A stretch of 64,000 nt of DNA from Ligustrum vulgare (GCA_963555705.1 OY743183.1:49341466-49405465); one strand, 5' to 3'; positions 35,340 through 47,826 are shown, counted from the stretch's first letter. Numbers and translations: made by a program. The notes: generated by a model not told the origin, from the sequence alone.

Positions 35340-36340
35340 CAAAATAAGCGCTTAATTTATAGTTTAGAGCTAGACCTTTTGGCAATTGATTCACTGGCAC
35401 CTAAAGAAAGTTTTGGATGCCTTGCCCATTTTCCTTCTTTTGGCTTTGTTTCACTCCTCATTTAATCTCCAAAACCCGGGATTCCCCCTCTCCATATTAT
35501 AGGACATATCTTTTCGTCCAATTCAAATTCTACTATGAAGACTACCTCCTCATCGGTTTTAATACCAAAATCAATTCCTTGGCAATCAACCAAGTCAAAA
35601 CAATGTAAGTTGGTTTTTTCCTCATTGATGGTCACATCTTCGTTTAGCTCCATCGTGATTGATTTTTCATTGTCTTCAAATGTTTCTTCAATAGTTGACT
35701 TAGCTTTAGATTAAATGACTAGTCCTTCATCAAATTCCAAAGGCAATGGATAATCTTTCCTATTAATTTCCATGAGTAGATCATACCCCTAATTTTGAAA
35801 TTCATCCCAATACATGGCATCTCCCAAACGCATATCATCTTCAATCAACTTGACAAGCTCATCATAGTATTTTGCAATTACCTTATTAACCAATAGTCGA
35901 GGACCATCTCTCACAAAAGTGATGTCTTCATCCCAACCATCCTGTACACAATCTGCAAAGAGCATGTAACTTGCATCCGATGTGTCAATTGCTTATTGTC
36001 GGCATTTCAAGTATTGTCTAAACATAATAAGTTTCGACATAATCAAACTGTTGGCCGAATACAAGCATTGTCCATTACAATGCATCTTGCAACAAAATTC
36101 ACAACTTGGATATTCTCCAAGAATAATTTCATAACCCATGTTGATATTTTTCATTACAAACCAATGGTAGAATCAAATATACCTAGATAGAAAACTAGAC
36201 ATAGGAAGGGTCAGAATTGTGGTGGTTAACCAAAAGTGACAAAAAAAATTAAAAAGAAAAGTAATAAAAAAATCCGAATTAGTATAAGTAATCTAAAAAA
36301 AATTTAAACTACAATACCCGATAATAATACCAAAACTTGT
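35340..36340 (-). pseudogene. Unrecognised acidic frame and leader inside an Athila-like element
   Basis: Next to the LTR, on the minus strand, 36311-36340 reads ACAAGTTTTGGTATTATTAT then CGGG, a decayed form of the TTTTGGCGCCGTTGCCGGGG PBS region of Athila elements. Downstream, from about 35970 to 35462, a coding-like stretch (GWDEDITFVRDGPRLLVNKV, MRLGDAMYWDEFQN, then ELNEDVTINEEKTNLHCFDL and EVVFIVEFELDEKICP) is interrupted by two stops. I do not recognise this protein; it is rich in Asp and Glu and has no retroviral motif I can name. The block ends with a GAGGCAACCC landmark, so the element seems to lack gag-pol and may be a non-autonomous derivative. Confidence 0.5.
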
Positions 36341-37860
36341 TGCTAACCGCAAGTGTACGGATCACAAAAGTAATAAAATGGAATGTGAGTCCGTGTATCG
36401 TTACCACGAGGATTGAAAAAACTTATTATTTTAGATTGAACTTCTAAATCGATACTATAAAAACTAATTTGAGATTTTGTATAAAAACTAAACTAATATT
36501 AAACTAAGAAATAAACATAAAATATTTTGAACTACAAAATAATGAGAAAACGTGTTAGAATCGAGGATCCACTTTACTTCCATCATTTGTGCATTAATTT
36601 AAATATTTAACTACAATTCATGGAAAATTGAAAATTCACGTTCTTAATTTTATTAGAACACTCTTTCGAACAGTGAATTAAAACCATTTTCTATATATAA
36701 CCCGACTATATTTTTATGACAATTACGAACATGTAGAAAAGTATTATTGTTTTGTGATCATTATTGAAGATAACACAAAGTATAGCAGTATAATTTTTAT
36801 CCTCTATTGAACTTTGTGATAATTAAAACATGTATAACGTAATTCTAATATTTCAAACTTAAGAAAACGCCACAACAATCACACAATAATTGACCAAACA
36901 ATTGTATAATAATACAAGTACGAATTAATTGCTCAAACCGATGAACTATATTAATTTAAACAATAAATCAAAACATAAAATTCTGAAAGTAATGTTCAAT
37001 CACGACTCTAACATAAACTAACTAGTCAGAAACATAACTAAAGATAAACAACAACAAGAATCATTGGAATTCAACATCCGGATGTAGAAAATAATGTTCT
37101 TGTTGTGGAGATCTTCAATCTTGCTATATTGCACCAATATGTTCTATGGTCTATTATATGGTTAGAGGCTAGAGAAATTTGAGAAAAGATACAAGGGTTT
37201 TGGAGAGGTGTTTTGGGGTTCAAGATTTGTGATTTTGGTGCATAATGTCAAGTATATATAGGGGAAGGAAATCTAGTTGAATAAGGAAAGAATATAAAAA
37301 TATGATTTAAGAAAACAAAATTCTCGCTATCTGGTAAAGCTGCATGGTCGCTTGGTTTGAAATTTGGCGGTCACGTGGCTATGAAGTTGTCTACCTAAGT
37401 TCGGATCGACCGTGCGACCGTGCGGCATAACCACGCACGATCCCACGGTCAAAAGATTTCTCCTTGATCCTCTGCTTTTAGCATCTTTAAAACTTGGTCC
37501 TTTCTTTATTTGCGCCCTGTGCTTCACTTCTAATTCGATCAATTTAACCCCAAAACTTATAAATGTCTTCAATTAACTCCTTTCATCTTTTGATACCTTT
37601 AATTAAGCCCTCGAACTTCTTCATTCTTCTCGTTTAGCTCTACTTTGCACATCAATTTACTTCATCAACTTCCATGTGTATGATTTAACTTCAATTATCA
37701 TCCAATTAAAATTTATTTATTCAATTCATGTATTTTCTTGACTTTGAGATATTTTCTGCAATATTAACAAATAACAACTAATTCGGTGGTATTTATTTTA
37801 AAACGATAACATAATATCCTAATTTTAGCATATAAATAAGTGTATAAAATACACTTATCA
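36341..37860 (-). mobile_element. 5' LTR of an Athila-like element (minus strand)
   Basis: On the minus strand it starts TGATAAGTGTATTTTATACA and ends CACTTGCGGTTAGCA, TG...CA, about 1.5 kb. A TATA-like CTATATATACTT lies near 37255. The 3' part has the phrases CTCGTGGTAACGATACACGG and GATCCGTACACTTGCGG, widely seen at the end of Athila LTRs. It is the intact counterpart of the truncated LTR at 22.2 kb. No 3' partner LTR of this sequence was found in the expected orientation. Confidence 0.82.
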
Positions 37861-38389
37861 TAATGCAATTACCATAGACAAAAAAAAGTGGTGGATAACA
37901 AGGGCAACATTGTCTTTTAGTTCATTGATCCTGTAGCATGACAGGAGTTGCACACTGTAGATGCCAAGCTTTTGAACTTTTTTATTGGTATTCAATGAAT
38001 GGATCCCACGCTTTGTGTTGAAATTGCAAAAAATGGAAATTTATACCTATGGAAAGCATGCACAAAATGCCAAAAAAAAAAAAAAAAAAAATCAACAATA
38101 ATTATATATACACATTAAACACACGTGTAAATATACAATGTGTATGTGAAATGAAAAGAAAGACATGCTTGTAGGGCTATAATGCATGAATTAAATAGAA
38201 TAACATGGTACAAAACAATGAAGGAGCTTGGGGGGCAGGGGCGACCAACATTGTAACCAATTTTCAATTGGGATAAAAACATAAATAAGGAGTTTAAAAG
38301 ATGGAATTTACAATTTAAGAGAAACTTGTGGTTTTAATACAAAAATTAGGTTTTTAATTAAAAAATAGGTTGAGGTAACAATTATACAA
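37861..38389. other. Noncoding spacer
   Basis: It contains an 18-A run near 38070-38087 and otherwise ordinary AT-rich text. No gene or element ends seen. Confidence 0.45.
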
Positions 38390-38739
38390 TTTATAGTCAT
38401 AGACACAACTCAAAAATTTATAGGTCACAAATTATGAAACTTCTTGGTCACAAATTATAAAATTGTTTTGCCACGACTTAATTCTCGATCATAAATAATA
38501 AATTTATAGGTCACGAATTATTTTCGATCACAAATTATCAAATTAATCGGTCACAAATTGTTATTCGGTCATAAATCACAAATATTAAAGGTCACGAATT
38601 ACTTTTCGGTCATAAATATGCCTCACAACTACTTTCTCGATCATAAATATTTGGTCACGACATGTTTTCGGTCACAAATTAAAAATTTATAGGCTGTGAC
38701 TTGTTTTCGGTCACAAATTATAAAATTATAGGTCACAAC

Positions 38740-39697
38740 CAGGGCAGGACATTTCGGTTCTCGGTTCAGTTACTAAAGGAACTGGAATTGAACCGAAAAT
38801 TTTGGTTCGGTTCCGGTTCTCAAAACTCAAGAACCGAATGATTTTGGTTCTTATTCGATTTCGGTTATTTGTTCTGTTCTTTTATTAAAAAATTTAATTT
38901 TGAGCAAACGTGAAAATATGTGCAAAAAACAAATAAGTGTTGAGTAAAAAATTCCCAAACAAAATGATCTCCGCTGTAAAATATTAAAATTGAAAATATT
39001 CAGGTTCTAAAAACACTAAGGATAGTTATAGTATTTTATATATCCCCACAGGCAACCAGAAAGGTAAGATCTTCATCTTCTGTTGTTCTATGTACTACTT
39101 ATGCTGGAATGTCCAGATTATCCGAACTAAAATATTAAATGATAATGATGACATATAGATACCTTTACTATAATATAAAATCATTTAGCTCGTTTGAACG
39201 TAGATATAGTTAGAAGATAAAAATAATTTTCAATAAACTCTTATCTCAGACTTCAATGTCAAATCACAATTTACTAATGCACCTCCAAAAAAGTCACATA
39301 CATGTCAAACCCCACACCCTTCTTGAAATTAGTTCAGTACATATCAACACAATAGCCATTGCCTTAATTTGTAAATATTGCACCAAAAATATGTACTAAA
39401 CTAGTGTGATTGAGAGACCAGATATCCAATCTTCTAAACTAGCCATTGTCTTAATTTGTAAATATTGCACCAAAAAGATGTACTAAACTAGTGTGACTGA
39501 GAGACCAGATATCCAATATCTAAAATTGGTGCACAAAATTTCATGTAAGATACAATATGATATGAACAATTCAACAATTATCATGTAAAGTAATACAAAA
39601 AGTGTCAAAAGTGTTATGTAGACTTAAAATTTAAATTAAGGATGTTTGGTTCTTGGTTCGATTTTTTCTTCAGTTCTGATTTTTTTGTCCACCCCTA
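38740..39697. mobile_element. 958-bp hAT-type non-autonomous element with 8-bp TSD
   Basis: The left end CAGGGCAGGACA and the reverse complement of the right end, TAGGGGTGGACA, form an imperfect 12-bp terminal inverted repeat of the hAT CAGGG type. GTCACAAC flanks both sides (38732-38739, 39698-39705), an 8-bp duplication as hAT elements make. Because the surrounding array is itself full of GTCACAAC, the flank match alone is less telling, but it coincides exactly with the element ends. Subterminal blocks of GGTTCGGTTC-type sequence sit at both ends. An internal tandem duplication occupies 39353-39520. No transposase. Confidence 0.85.
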
Positions 39698-40200
39698 GTC
39701 ACAACTTATTTTTTGATCACAAATTGTCAAATTAATCAGTCACAATGACAAATATTATAGGTCTTGATTTATTTCTTGGTCACAAATCATAAAATTTTTA
39801 AGTCCCGAAGTGTTTCTTGATCACAAATTATAAAATAATCCGCCATTGCATATTTTTTTTTATCACAAGTTACAAATTTCTTAGGTCACAACTTATTTCT
39901 ATCACAAATCTCAAATTTTATAGGTCATAAATCTCAAATTTTATGGTCACATATTATGAATTTTATAGGGCATGAATTATTTTAAGGTCACAATTTAAGA
40001 ATTTCTTAGGTCACAATTTATTTTGTAATCACAAATCTCAAATTTTATAAGTCACGACTTATTTAACGATCACATATTTTCACATTAAAACTTTAAAAAA
40101 ATTAAGAGACACAATTACAAATTTTGTAACAATCCTAAAAAAATTTAGGTCACATAATTTTTTCTAGTCACAAGTTACAAAATTATTGGTCACAATTAAT

Positions 40201-40498
40201 CTTCATCCTACCCCCCAGCACTCGACCCACACCCGCCGCCACCCCTCCCCAACCACCATCGCCACAGACTACCAACATAAAATCACCAGAATTGCCCCTT
40301 CCCAACCACCATCACCTCCCAGTGTATCTGCCAACACCAAACACTAAAAACCACCACCAACACCTCCCTCCCCAATCACCATCACAGACATCGCAGCACA
40401 AACACAGTCACACCACCACACCAACGCCACATCATTGCCTACAGAACCACACCACCATCGTCGACCGAAACCATAAATCACCTCCACCACCGCAGTGA
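40201..40498. repeat. CCACC-rich low-complexity block
   Basis: A C-rich strand with CCACC, CACCATC and CCTCCC repeats lies between two halves of the GTCAC array. The open frame through it is an artefact of composition. It is followed by a similar block at 41100-41600. Confidence 0.8.
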
Positions 40499-41100
40499 AA
40501 ACTTATTTCTTTGTCACAAATTTTGAAAATCATGACTCATTTATCGATCACAACTAATTTCATGCTCAAATTTTACAAATTTTTATAAATCAAAACCATT
40601 TTTACATCACAAATTTTAAAATAATTGGTCACAAGTTAAATTTATGAGACAATTACAAATTATTTGGTCACATTCTCAATATTGGTCACAATTTCTTGAT
40701 CGCAAATTACAAATATAAGGTCGCAACTTCATTCTTGGTCACAAATCATAAGTTTTATATATCACAATAAATTTCTCGATCATAAATCACAAAATCTTTA
40801 AGTCACAATTAATTTCTTTGTCACAACTCTCAAACTTTATAGGTCACAAGTTAATTATTGATCACAAATTATCAAATAACAGGTGACTATTATTTCTCGA
40901 TCACAAATCACAATTTTTATCAGTTACAATTTATTTCTTAGTTACAAGTCACAAATTTTAAAAGTTATAACTTAATTTACAGTAAAAAATTACCATTTTA
41001 ATTGGTCAAAAGTTGACAAATTTGGAGTCACAATCTGATATTTTCGAGGTCACATATTATGTATTGGTCACAATTTATTCAGATAATTAGTCACAATTAC

Positions 41101-41880
41101 TCAACCCACCCTTTCGTCGTCGCCACCGTCGACACCGTCGTCACCACTTCCAACGCCACCACCGTCGCCGCCGTCATTGCCACACCACCACAACACCTTC
41201 CACCGATATACACACCTGCAATACCAATCTATACTCAACCCCCACAACCATCACAGCCACCACTTCACCAACAACCACCGTAACCACTACCTACAACAAT
41301 CGTCGCCGCCGTAACAACTAAACCACCATAGTTCACTTCCACCTCTAAAGCCACCAACACTCCCACCACCCACCGCCTCCAACACCACTAGTACTCTCAC
41401 AACCACCAACCACTACCTCTATAGATCCACCGTCGCCACAGGTCCGCCACCATAAGCACCTCACCACGTCCTTCACCATACCCTGCTCCACAATCTCCAC
41501 CTCCAATCACCACCACCAACCCTCCATCACAAAATATCAAACGCACACAATAGAGGCAGAAAGAAGCATCAACAGAAAAACACACACATCACCATAAAAA
41601 AAAAATACACCACCAAAATCATCGAATTCAGTGTCGGACAACCATCAACACGTCGGTGCTGTCATTTGCAGATTCACAACAAAATGCGTCTTCAATTCAG
41701 CCTCTCTCCATCTTCACCTTCTCCATCTTCTCATCAGTCAATTAAACTTTACACTGTGACCTCCAAAAATCATTGCCCAAACTCCTCCACAATCACGACC
41801 TCTTACCATTCACCATCGTATTTTGTAATAAATCGCCATTGTAGATGTTAGGCTCTGTCTCCGCCGCTTTCTTTTTCCAT
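41101..41880. repeat. CCACC / CGCCGTC-rich low-complexity block
   Basis: CCACC, GTCGTC and CACCGTCGCC repeats dominate the first 500 bases, then CT-rich sequence follows. Frames on both strands are compositional. It completes the alternating GTCAC-array and C-rich layout of this locus. Confidence 0.75.
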
Positions 41881-43150
41881 TTTCTTTCTTTGTACTAGAC
41901 CGCCGCCATCAATAATAATCACATATCAACAATGCGAATTTTGATTCTGCGTTGGTTGGAGGGAAAGCTGTTCGTGACGTTTTCAGAGAGGAAGGTAGCG
42001 GTGCTAACCGGAGATTTCATTTATGGAATTGGGCCATGAGAATTCGGTGTGGGAAGTCTTGTCTGGACCCCTTTTTTGGGGGAAATTGTTAGGGTTTGGG
42101 TGGGGGTATGATCAATGTTGTCAAACCCAGACCGAAAAATTCGTGACCTGGTCCAAAAATCGGGTCATATAATACCAAAAAAAGATATCTAAGAAACACA
42201 GATATCAACTGGATGACCTGGCCGATTTTCAAGCGAACTGTCGACCCGATCCCGATTTCCACGGGTTGGGCGGTTCCACCTTTTGGCCTTCTTTATTTTT
42301 TGGAAAAATAATTTTTTAATTTTAATTGAGAGGGCTGCCAATTATAGCTGCCCAGCAACTAAAGTTTGAGAGACCAAACAACACGTTTTATAGAATAGTT
42401 TGAGCCTATAAACATTGTGCATTTCCGATGTGGGATTAGTTGTTTTCACGTTCCCGCTTTTTAACTTTCAGTATAATTAATGAGTAGAAAACACAAGCAA
42501 GCGGTTAGCTAAGTTGGCAGTGGGCTATCATACCAATTTGATTTTTCATAAGGTGAGTTTGTCAATTTTTAAGCTTTACTATTTTTTGAATTGTTTTTTT
42601 TAGCTTTCTTTCTTTTTATTTTTAATCGAAACAATCCCCTTTATTTTGAAATTCTTTTTTCTTTTCATTCTATTTTATTTATTCAATTCTCCAAATATTT
42701 GTATTTTATTATTAGTATAATAATTTTAAAATCATCTTATGGGTTAAAAAAATTAATATTTAAAGTTTTGAAATAAATTGTAATAATAAATATAATTAAA
42801 AATAATAAATCTATAGTTTCATTGAATTAGTAATTCTAAAATTAAAAAATATTATTGCTATAATGTTTTATATGTTTTTTTAATAAATTATGGCATAATA
42901 AATATAATTAATAACAATTAATCTATAGTTACTTTCACTTAGTAATTCTAAAATTTAAAAAAAAATATTATTGTTATAGCATTTTATATATTTAATTTTT
43001 ATATAAAAAATCTAGTTTTATAAAAAAAAATATTTAATATCTTAAAAATAATTAAAATAATATTAAAAATCTAAAATTAAAAAAAATATATTATTGGTCT
43101 CAATATTATTGGTCTCAATTTCTAATTTCATGTAATAGGGTTATAAACAG
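41881..43150. other. Intergenic repeats, AT-rich
   Basis: A short GC-rich dispersed repeat with ATCGGGTCAT and GTCGACCCGAT text lies at about 42115-42290. On the minus strand, AATCCCACATCG (42427-42438) matches the snRNA upstream element and is followed by a TATA-like TTTATAGGC. From 42590 on the sequence is extremely AT-rich with three degenerate copies of a phrase near TTAGTAATTCTAAAATTWAAAA (42825, 42940, and weaker after). No gene seen. Confidence 0.5.
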
Positions 43151-43155
43151 TAGGT

Positions 43156-44600
43156 ATTGTACTTCTAAGTGTCTGGCTGAAAAATATTTGGAGAGGTTTA
43201 AGGTCGATCTGGAATGGAAAAAACTTTATTTAGACTCTGAAGGAAGACTTGAATTTGAGGATTAATAGGGTTACAGCTTGGAGGACTTGGAGATTGGCTA
43301 GGTTGTTGAATGAAGGGTATGATAAACATCAGTTTGGGTTACTACGATCATATGCAGCAGAGCTTTTAAGAAGTAATCCGAGATCGACAATTATAATTGC
43401 TGTTTAAGAAACAAAATTCAAAGGGATATATGTATGCCTTGAAGCATGCAAAGTTGGGTTTGTAGGAGGCTGTAGGCGGTTGATAGGATTGGATGGATGT
43501 TTCCTTAAGGGTAGTTTTGGGGGTCAGTTGCTCTCTATTGTTGGAATAGATGCAAACGACTGTATATATCCCATGTTTGTAGAGAGAGAGAGAGCACAAG
43601 TACTTGTAGTAGGTTTCTTAGGTATCTTGTAGAAGATATAAGAATAACCAACAGCAACTCGTGGGCCTTCATGACTAATAGGCAGAAGGGGTTTTAGAAT
43701 GTCATTGCCACATAATTTCCTCAAGCAGAGCATAGATTCTGTGTTAGACACATGTACACAAACTTCTTTAACAAAGGATTAAAAGACAGAATATTGAAGG
43801 ACCTTTTATGTATGGCAGCAAAATCAACACATAATGCTGATTTTATTTATTGGATGGAGGAGATAAAAAGGATTAGTGAAGGTGCACATGGTTGGTTAAT
43901 GAAGAGACACCCTTCTAAGTGGATTAAGGCCCACTTTTTGGCAAAGGTCAAGAGTGATATACTTGTGAATAACATTTGTGAGGTATTCAATAAAATGATC
44001 TTAGGGGACAGGGAAAAATCAGTGTTGAAATTGTTGATAGACATGCGCCTAAATTTCATGAAAAGGATTAGAATAAGGAGATAAGATGAGACGAGTAACA
44101 GGACCACTATGTCCTAAAATTCAGTAGAAGTTGCATAATTTTATAGAACAAGCAAATAATTGTGATGTTGACTCATCGGGTGGACACCAACATTATGTGA
44201 GCTGCCGTATAGGTGAATATGTTGTTGACTTGGCAGCCCGTAGTTGTGCATGTAGAAAGTGGCAATTGACAAGAATACCTTGTGCCCATGCAGTGGTTGT
44301 TATTAAGGATAAAATGGAAGATCTAACAAATTATGTGCATGATTGCTACAAAGTCTCTACGTACTTATCTTGCTATGAAAATATCGTGAACCCAATTAAT
44401 GGCAAGAAGTTATGGCCTCTTATTGAAGGCTTACCTATCCAGCCACTAGGATGGTCTGTACCCTAAAAGGGTAGAAAACAAAGGAAAAGAAGGATGCAAA
44501 TGGAAGAAGTGATATCCTAGAAAGGAGGAACATCAAAACTGAAGAAAAAAGGTCAAGTGCGAATGACATGTTCTATTTGTGGATTACAACATGAAGTACC
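43156..44600 (+). pseudogene. MULE (MuDR-type) transposase pseudogene
   Basis: With frame changes, the plus strand encodes the transposase N-terminal part (CLAEKYLERFKVD, then RINRVTAWRTWRLARLLNEG), the core (HQFGLLRSYAAELLRSNPRS, then RRLIGLDGCFLKGSFGGQLL and IVGIDANDCIYP, the catalytic DDE region's first Asp in LDGCF), HRFCVRHMYTNFFNKG, and FNKMILGDREKSVLKLLIDM. It ends with a SWIM zinc finger (CACRKWQLTRIPCAHA, 44131-44466) and a degenerate zinc knuckle (MTCSICGLQHEVP). Stops at 43405 and 44083, and a disrupted segment at 43570-43690 with a GAGAGA run, break it. The protein family cuts and pastes Mutator-like elements. No terminal inverted repeats were found. Confidence 0.93.
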
Positions 44601-45521
44601 ATGATAGAAGTGATATGCCAACACCGGTATGCAACTTAAATCAATGTTCCATTATCTACTTCAAAATGGCTTTAGTCTATAATGACAATTGCCACTTTTT
44701 ATTTATGATGTTTATGTAGGATTGAAATGTTCTCAATGGAGATAATGAAGTGAATGACACACAAAATAGAAGGGTAATTCTTATTCTTTTTTTGATTTTT
44801 TGTTCAAAGTTATAACATCGTACTCATTTAGAACTACTTCATTCAAAGGATAAATTGGTTCCACAAAGAGCAAAGTCTAACCCCATAGTCAACAACACAC
44901 CATTTCCATCAAATTTTCAATTCATGCCTAAACCTGCGGCTAGCTTGAACTCTACTGCAAAATTCAGTAAGCAAGGACCACCTCCTAATGAGGGATGCTA
45001 ATGATGTCAGGAAAAGGTTCATTACAGGAGAAACTCCTTTTGCTATGCCTATACAAAGTTCTGATCATGCAAGCATGTAGGCATAGATGACATTGATCTT
45101 TTTGGAAGATAGCAAAGCAAATTCTGGTGCTTCTTTTTTATTTTTGTTTGTGCTAAAGTTCTTTATTAGCTATATATGTATCATGTTTTTTGCTGTGTCT
45201 ATATGAAGTAGGATGCCTACTCAGACCTTAGTTTTTTATCTTAAGTATATTTTTTACGGGATATATGATATGTAGAAAAGTTGTGCATATTGTTGCTAAT
45301 TATGTGGTTACTTGTGTTTTCTTCATGACATATTTATGTGGTTCTTTACATATGTGTATTTAGAAAATGTTGCTGTTATTTAGCAATTTGTAATGGCGAT
45401 GGCAATGACAATGGAACCAGATTAAATGTTAGAAAAAAAATAATACCAACTATGGCAATGGAACGAGTTAAACAAAAATCTCAGTTTTAACTAAAAAAGT
45501 TAACACTAGCTATACAAAATG
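44601..45521. other. 3' flank of the MULE pseudogene
   Basis: Short coding-like scraps remain (for example DVRKRFITGETPFAMPIQSS near 45004-45066), separated by intron-like GT/AG text, as in the 3' exons of some MULE transposase genes. The rest is AT-rich. No separate gene. Confidence 0.5.
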
Positions 45522-46290
45522 TGTAACACCCTAAGTTCAAAATCTTAAACCTAGGCGTATTAACTTTTCTTTACTTAAATGCGGAAAATAAATCATTTAA
45601 AACCTAAACATTTTCATTTTTCTATTATAGAATTTTACAGAAATTTCGACAGAGTCTCCTCTATAAATTTGACATAGCCAACTTTTAGAGAGACGTCATA
45701 ACCATTTTAAAACATGCATCTCAACTCATTCAATTCCAATTATCACCAAAACCATTTCAATAAATCCCAAATTCTTCAATGATATAATTCCAAATAAATA
45801 AACTTTAACAAATGAAATAAGAGGTAATTTAACCTCTAATACGACATCTATACTTATTCAAAGCTAACTTCAACCAAACAATTATCAATAATAAATGAAT
45901 TAATGAATAATTAATGAGAAACTTAAATAAATTCTAATTTAACTTTATTTCCAAAAACTGAAAGCGGGTATAGCCTGAGTCTGACACCGAGTGCTCTTCT
46001 CGTTTCATCTAACTTTCATCACCAGAAATATTGGGGAGGGATTGGGGTGAGCTAAAGCTCAGTAAGTAAACTTTATACACGTGATGCATGCTCATGACAA
46101 GAAATGCCTTAGACCATTCAAAGTATGTATCCCCATTTACTTTACTTTTCAAGACTTTCATAATTTCCAAACTTTCACTTAATCATTTCCAAAACTTTAA
46201 CTTCATTTCCATTATGAGCTCACTTAGTGTATCTTCTAGCCAATCAGAATGCAGTGGGCACTTTTCCTTATTTGGAACCAGGATAACACT

Positions 46291-46490
46291 TTTCCACCGC
46301 ATAGCGGTTTAAAATTTGCCACCGCCAAGCAGTTTAGCAATCCTCACCGCAAAGCGGTTTAAAATTTGCCACAGCCAAGTGGTTTAGCAATCGTCACCAC
46401 AAAGCGGTTTAATATTTGCCACTGCCAAGCGGTTTAGTAATCATCACCGCTAAGCGGTTTAATATTCACCAATGCAACAGCGGTTTAATT
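46291..46490. repeat. Eight-unit 25-bp hairpin array with CCGCnnnGCGGTTT cores
   Basis: Units begin at 46297, 46322, 46347, 46372, 46397, 46422, 46447 and 46472, a 25-bp spacing. Each core is a CCGC-nnn-GCGG mini-palindrome followed by TTTA, intact in at least three units (46297, 46347, 46447). Two flavours alternate (CACCGCAAAGCGGTTTAA and CCACCGCCAAGCGGTTTAGC), so the real period is a 50-bp dimer. Confidence 0.9.
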
Positions 46491-47763
46491 CAGGTACGTC
46501 GGTCCCCCGCGCCCCATTTCCTACTCACACCTTTCATGGCACAGAAGTACACATATTCTTTCTTAAAACTTGGGATACATACATTTTGAGAAAACTTGAA
46601 CTTTCCACATTTTATCATTTAAAATAATTTGACTCCCAACTTCAATGACAATACATGCTTGATGATGCTATGACATAAATATATGAATGCTTGGACAATT
46701 TCTTAATTTAACATGTACTTACATAAAGTAACGAAAGTATCGAAAGCAGGTAATTTGCATAACCGTCACTTGAGCACATAAATTTCGCATTAACTTCCAA
46801 CTTTAATGAAAAAATAGGAGAAGTTTACTTACCTGACTTCCTTAGTATTTACCGTCTTTCTTAAATATCAAGCAGAGGTGTCTTGGTTGCACGTGACATC
46901 AATGTACCAAATATCCTAATCATTCACATTAATCAATTAAGTGCAACTTCTAACTCAAAATGTGACCTCACAGTATAATCAATACATTTAACACCACATT
47001 TGAGACAAACAATCAATTTCAATGTACATTCGAAAATAGCTTATCCTTTTTGTTTCAACTCAAAATTTAAAATTATATAGCTCAACTTTACTAAATTAAA
47101 ATGACAATTTTTTAACTATTAATAAATTATTGGAAAAATGAAATTGAATTTCCACTTTAAAAATCAAAGTAAACTAACAGCTAAGTTCTTACATTTTGTC
47201 TGAAATTAGTACACATTTACATAATCTACCCTAAACTTTGAAATTATAAAGATAACTCCAAATTAACTAACTGAAATCAATTATCAGTTACACTAATTAA
47301 AACAAAAATTTCTAAATCTAAAAATATATTAAAATTCCAATTTAGTTATAAATTCACCAAAACCAATTAATTCACTGAATCCATAAATCTGAAAAGTACA
47401 CACATATGTGCGCCTGCGCGCGCGCACACACACACATACATTTCCCCAAACCTGAATTTCACAGTTAAAATACAAAATTTAACCAAAACCCAAATCTGAA
47501 ATCTTCACATACATACATACAATCAACATATATACGTCAATACATATAAACATGTGCCTGTAAAAGAGTGTGTTGTGTGCGTAAACTGTGTATGTGCGGG
47601 TTTGTGTGACTGCGTGTGTCGGGTGCTACGCGTGAGGCAGGGGAGAAAGTGGCTTACCGCGTGGTATGGTGGCGGTGACAGACTGCCGGCGAGAGGGAGA
47701 GGGAGAGGGGAGGTCGCCGGTGAGGAGCTAAGAAGGTCAAGTGGCGGCGATTTGTGTGTGAGG

Positions 47764-47826
47764 CGAGAGAGAGAGAGAGAGAGACGGGGTGAGGTGTTGA
47801 GAGAGAGAGAGAGATAGAGAGAGAGG
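47764..47826. repeat. GA microsatellite
   Basis: Interrupted GAGAGA runs near the 3' end of the LTR-like element. They explain the long Arg/Glu-rich frame ending at 47817. Confidence 0.9.

Larger units (their letters stand above)
38390..41100. repeat. Degenerate array of GGTCACAAATTAT units, interrupted by a hAT-type element
   Basis: The phrase GTCACAAATTAT or its variants (GTCACGACTT, GATCACAAATC, GGTCATAAAT) recurs every 15-40 bases across 38390-38739 and 39698-41100, nearly always in the same orientation. A CCACC-rich block (40201-40498) divides it. The array has no coding frame. Arrays of this kind resemble subterminal regions of large DNA transposons, but no CACTA or other terminal sequence could be found, so the host element is unknown. 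A related array occurs at 53.05-54.51 kb. Confidence 0.85.

Noticed and set aside
38390..41100. CACTA transposon with subterminal repeats
   Set aside because: The array style fits, but no CACTACAA termini, 3-bp duplication or transposase was found.
42499..42580. tRNA- or SINE-like A box (TAGCTAAGTTGG) at 42507
   Set aside because: No B box or cloverleaf could be built downstream, and no poly(A) tail or target duplication was seen.
43366..43751. Minus-strand frames across the MULE pseudogene
   Set aside because: Shadows of the plus-strand transposase sequence, which has clear family motifs.
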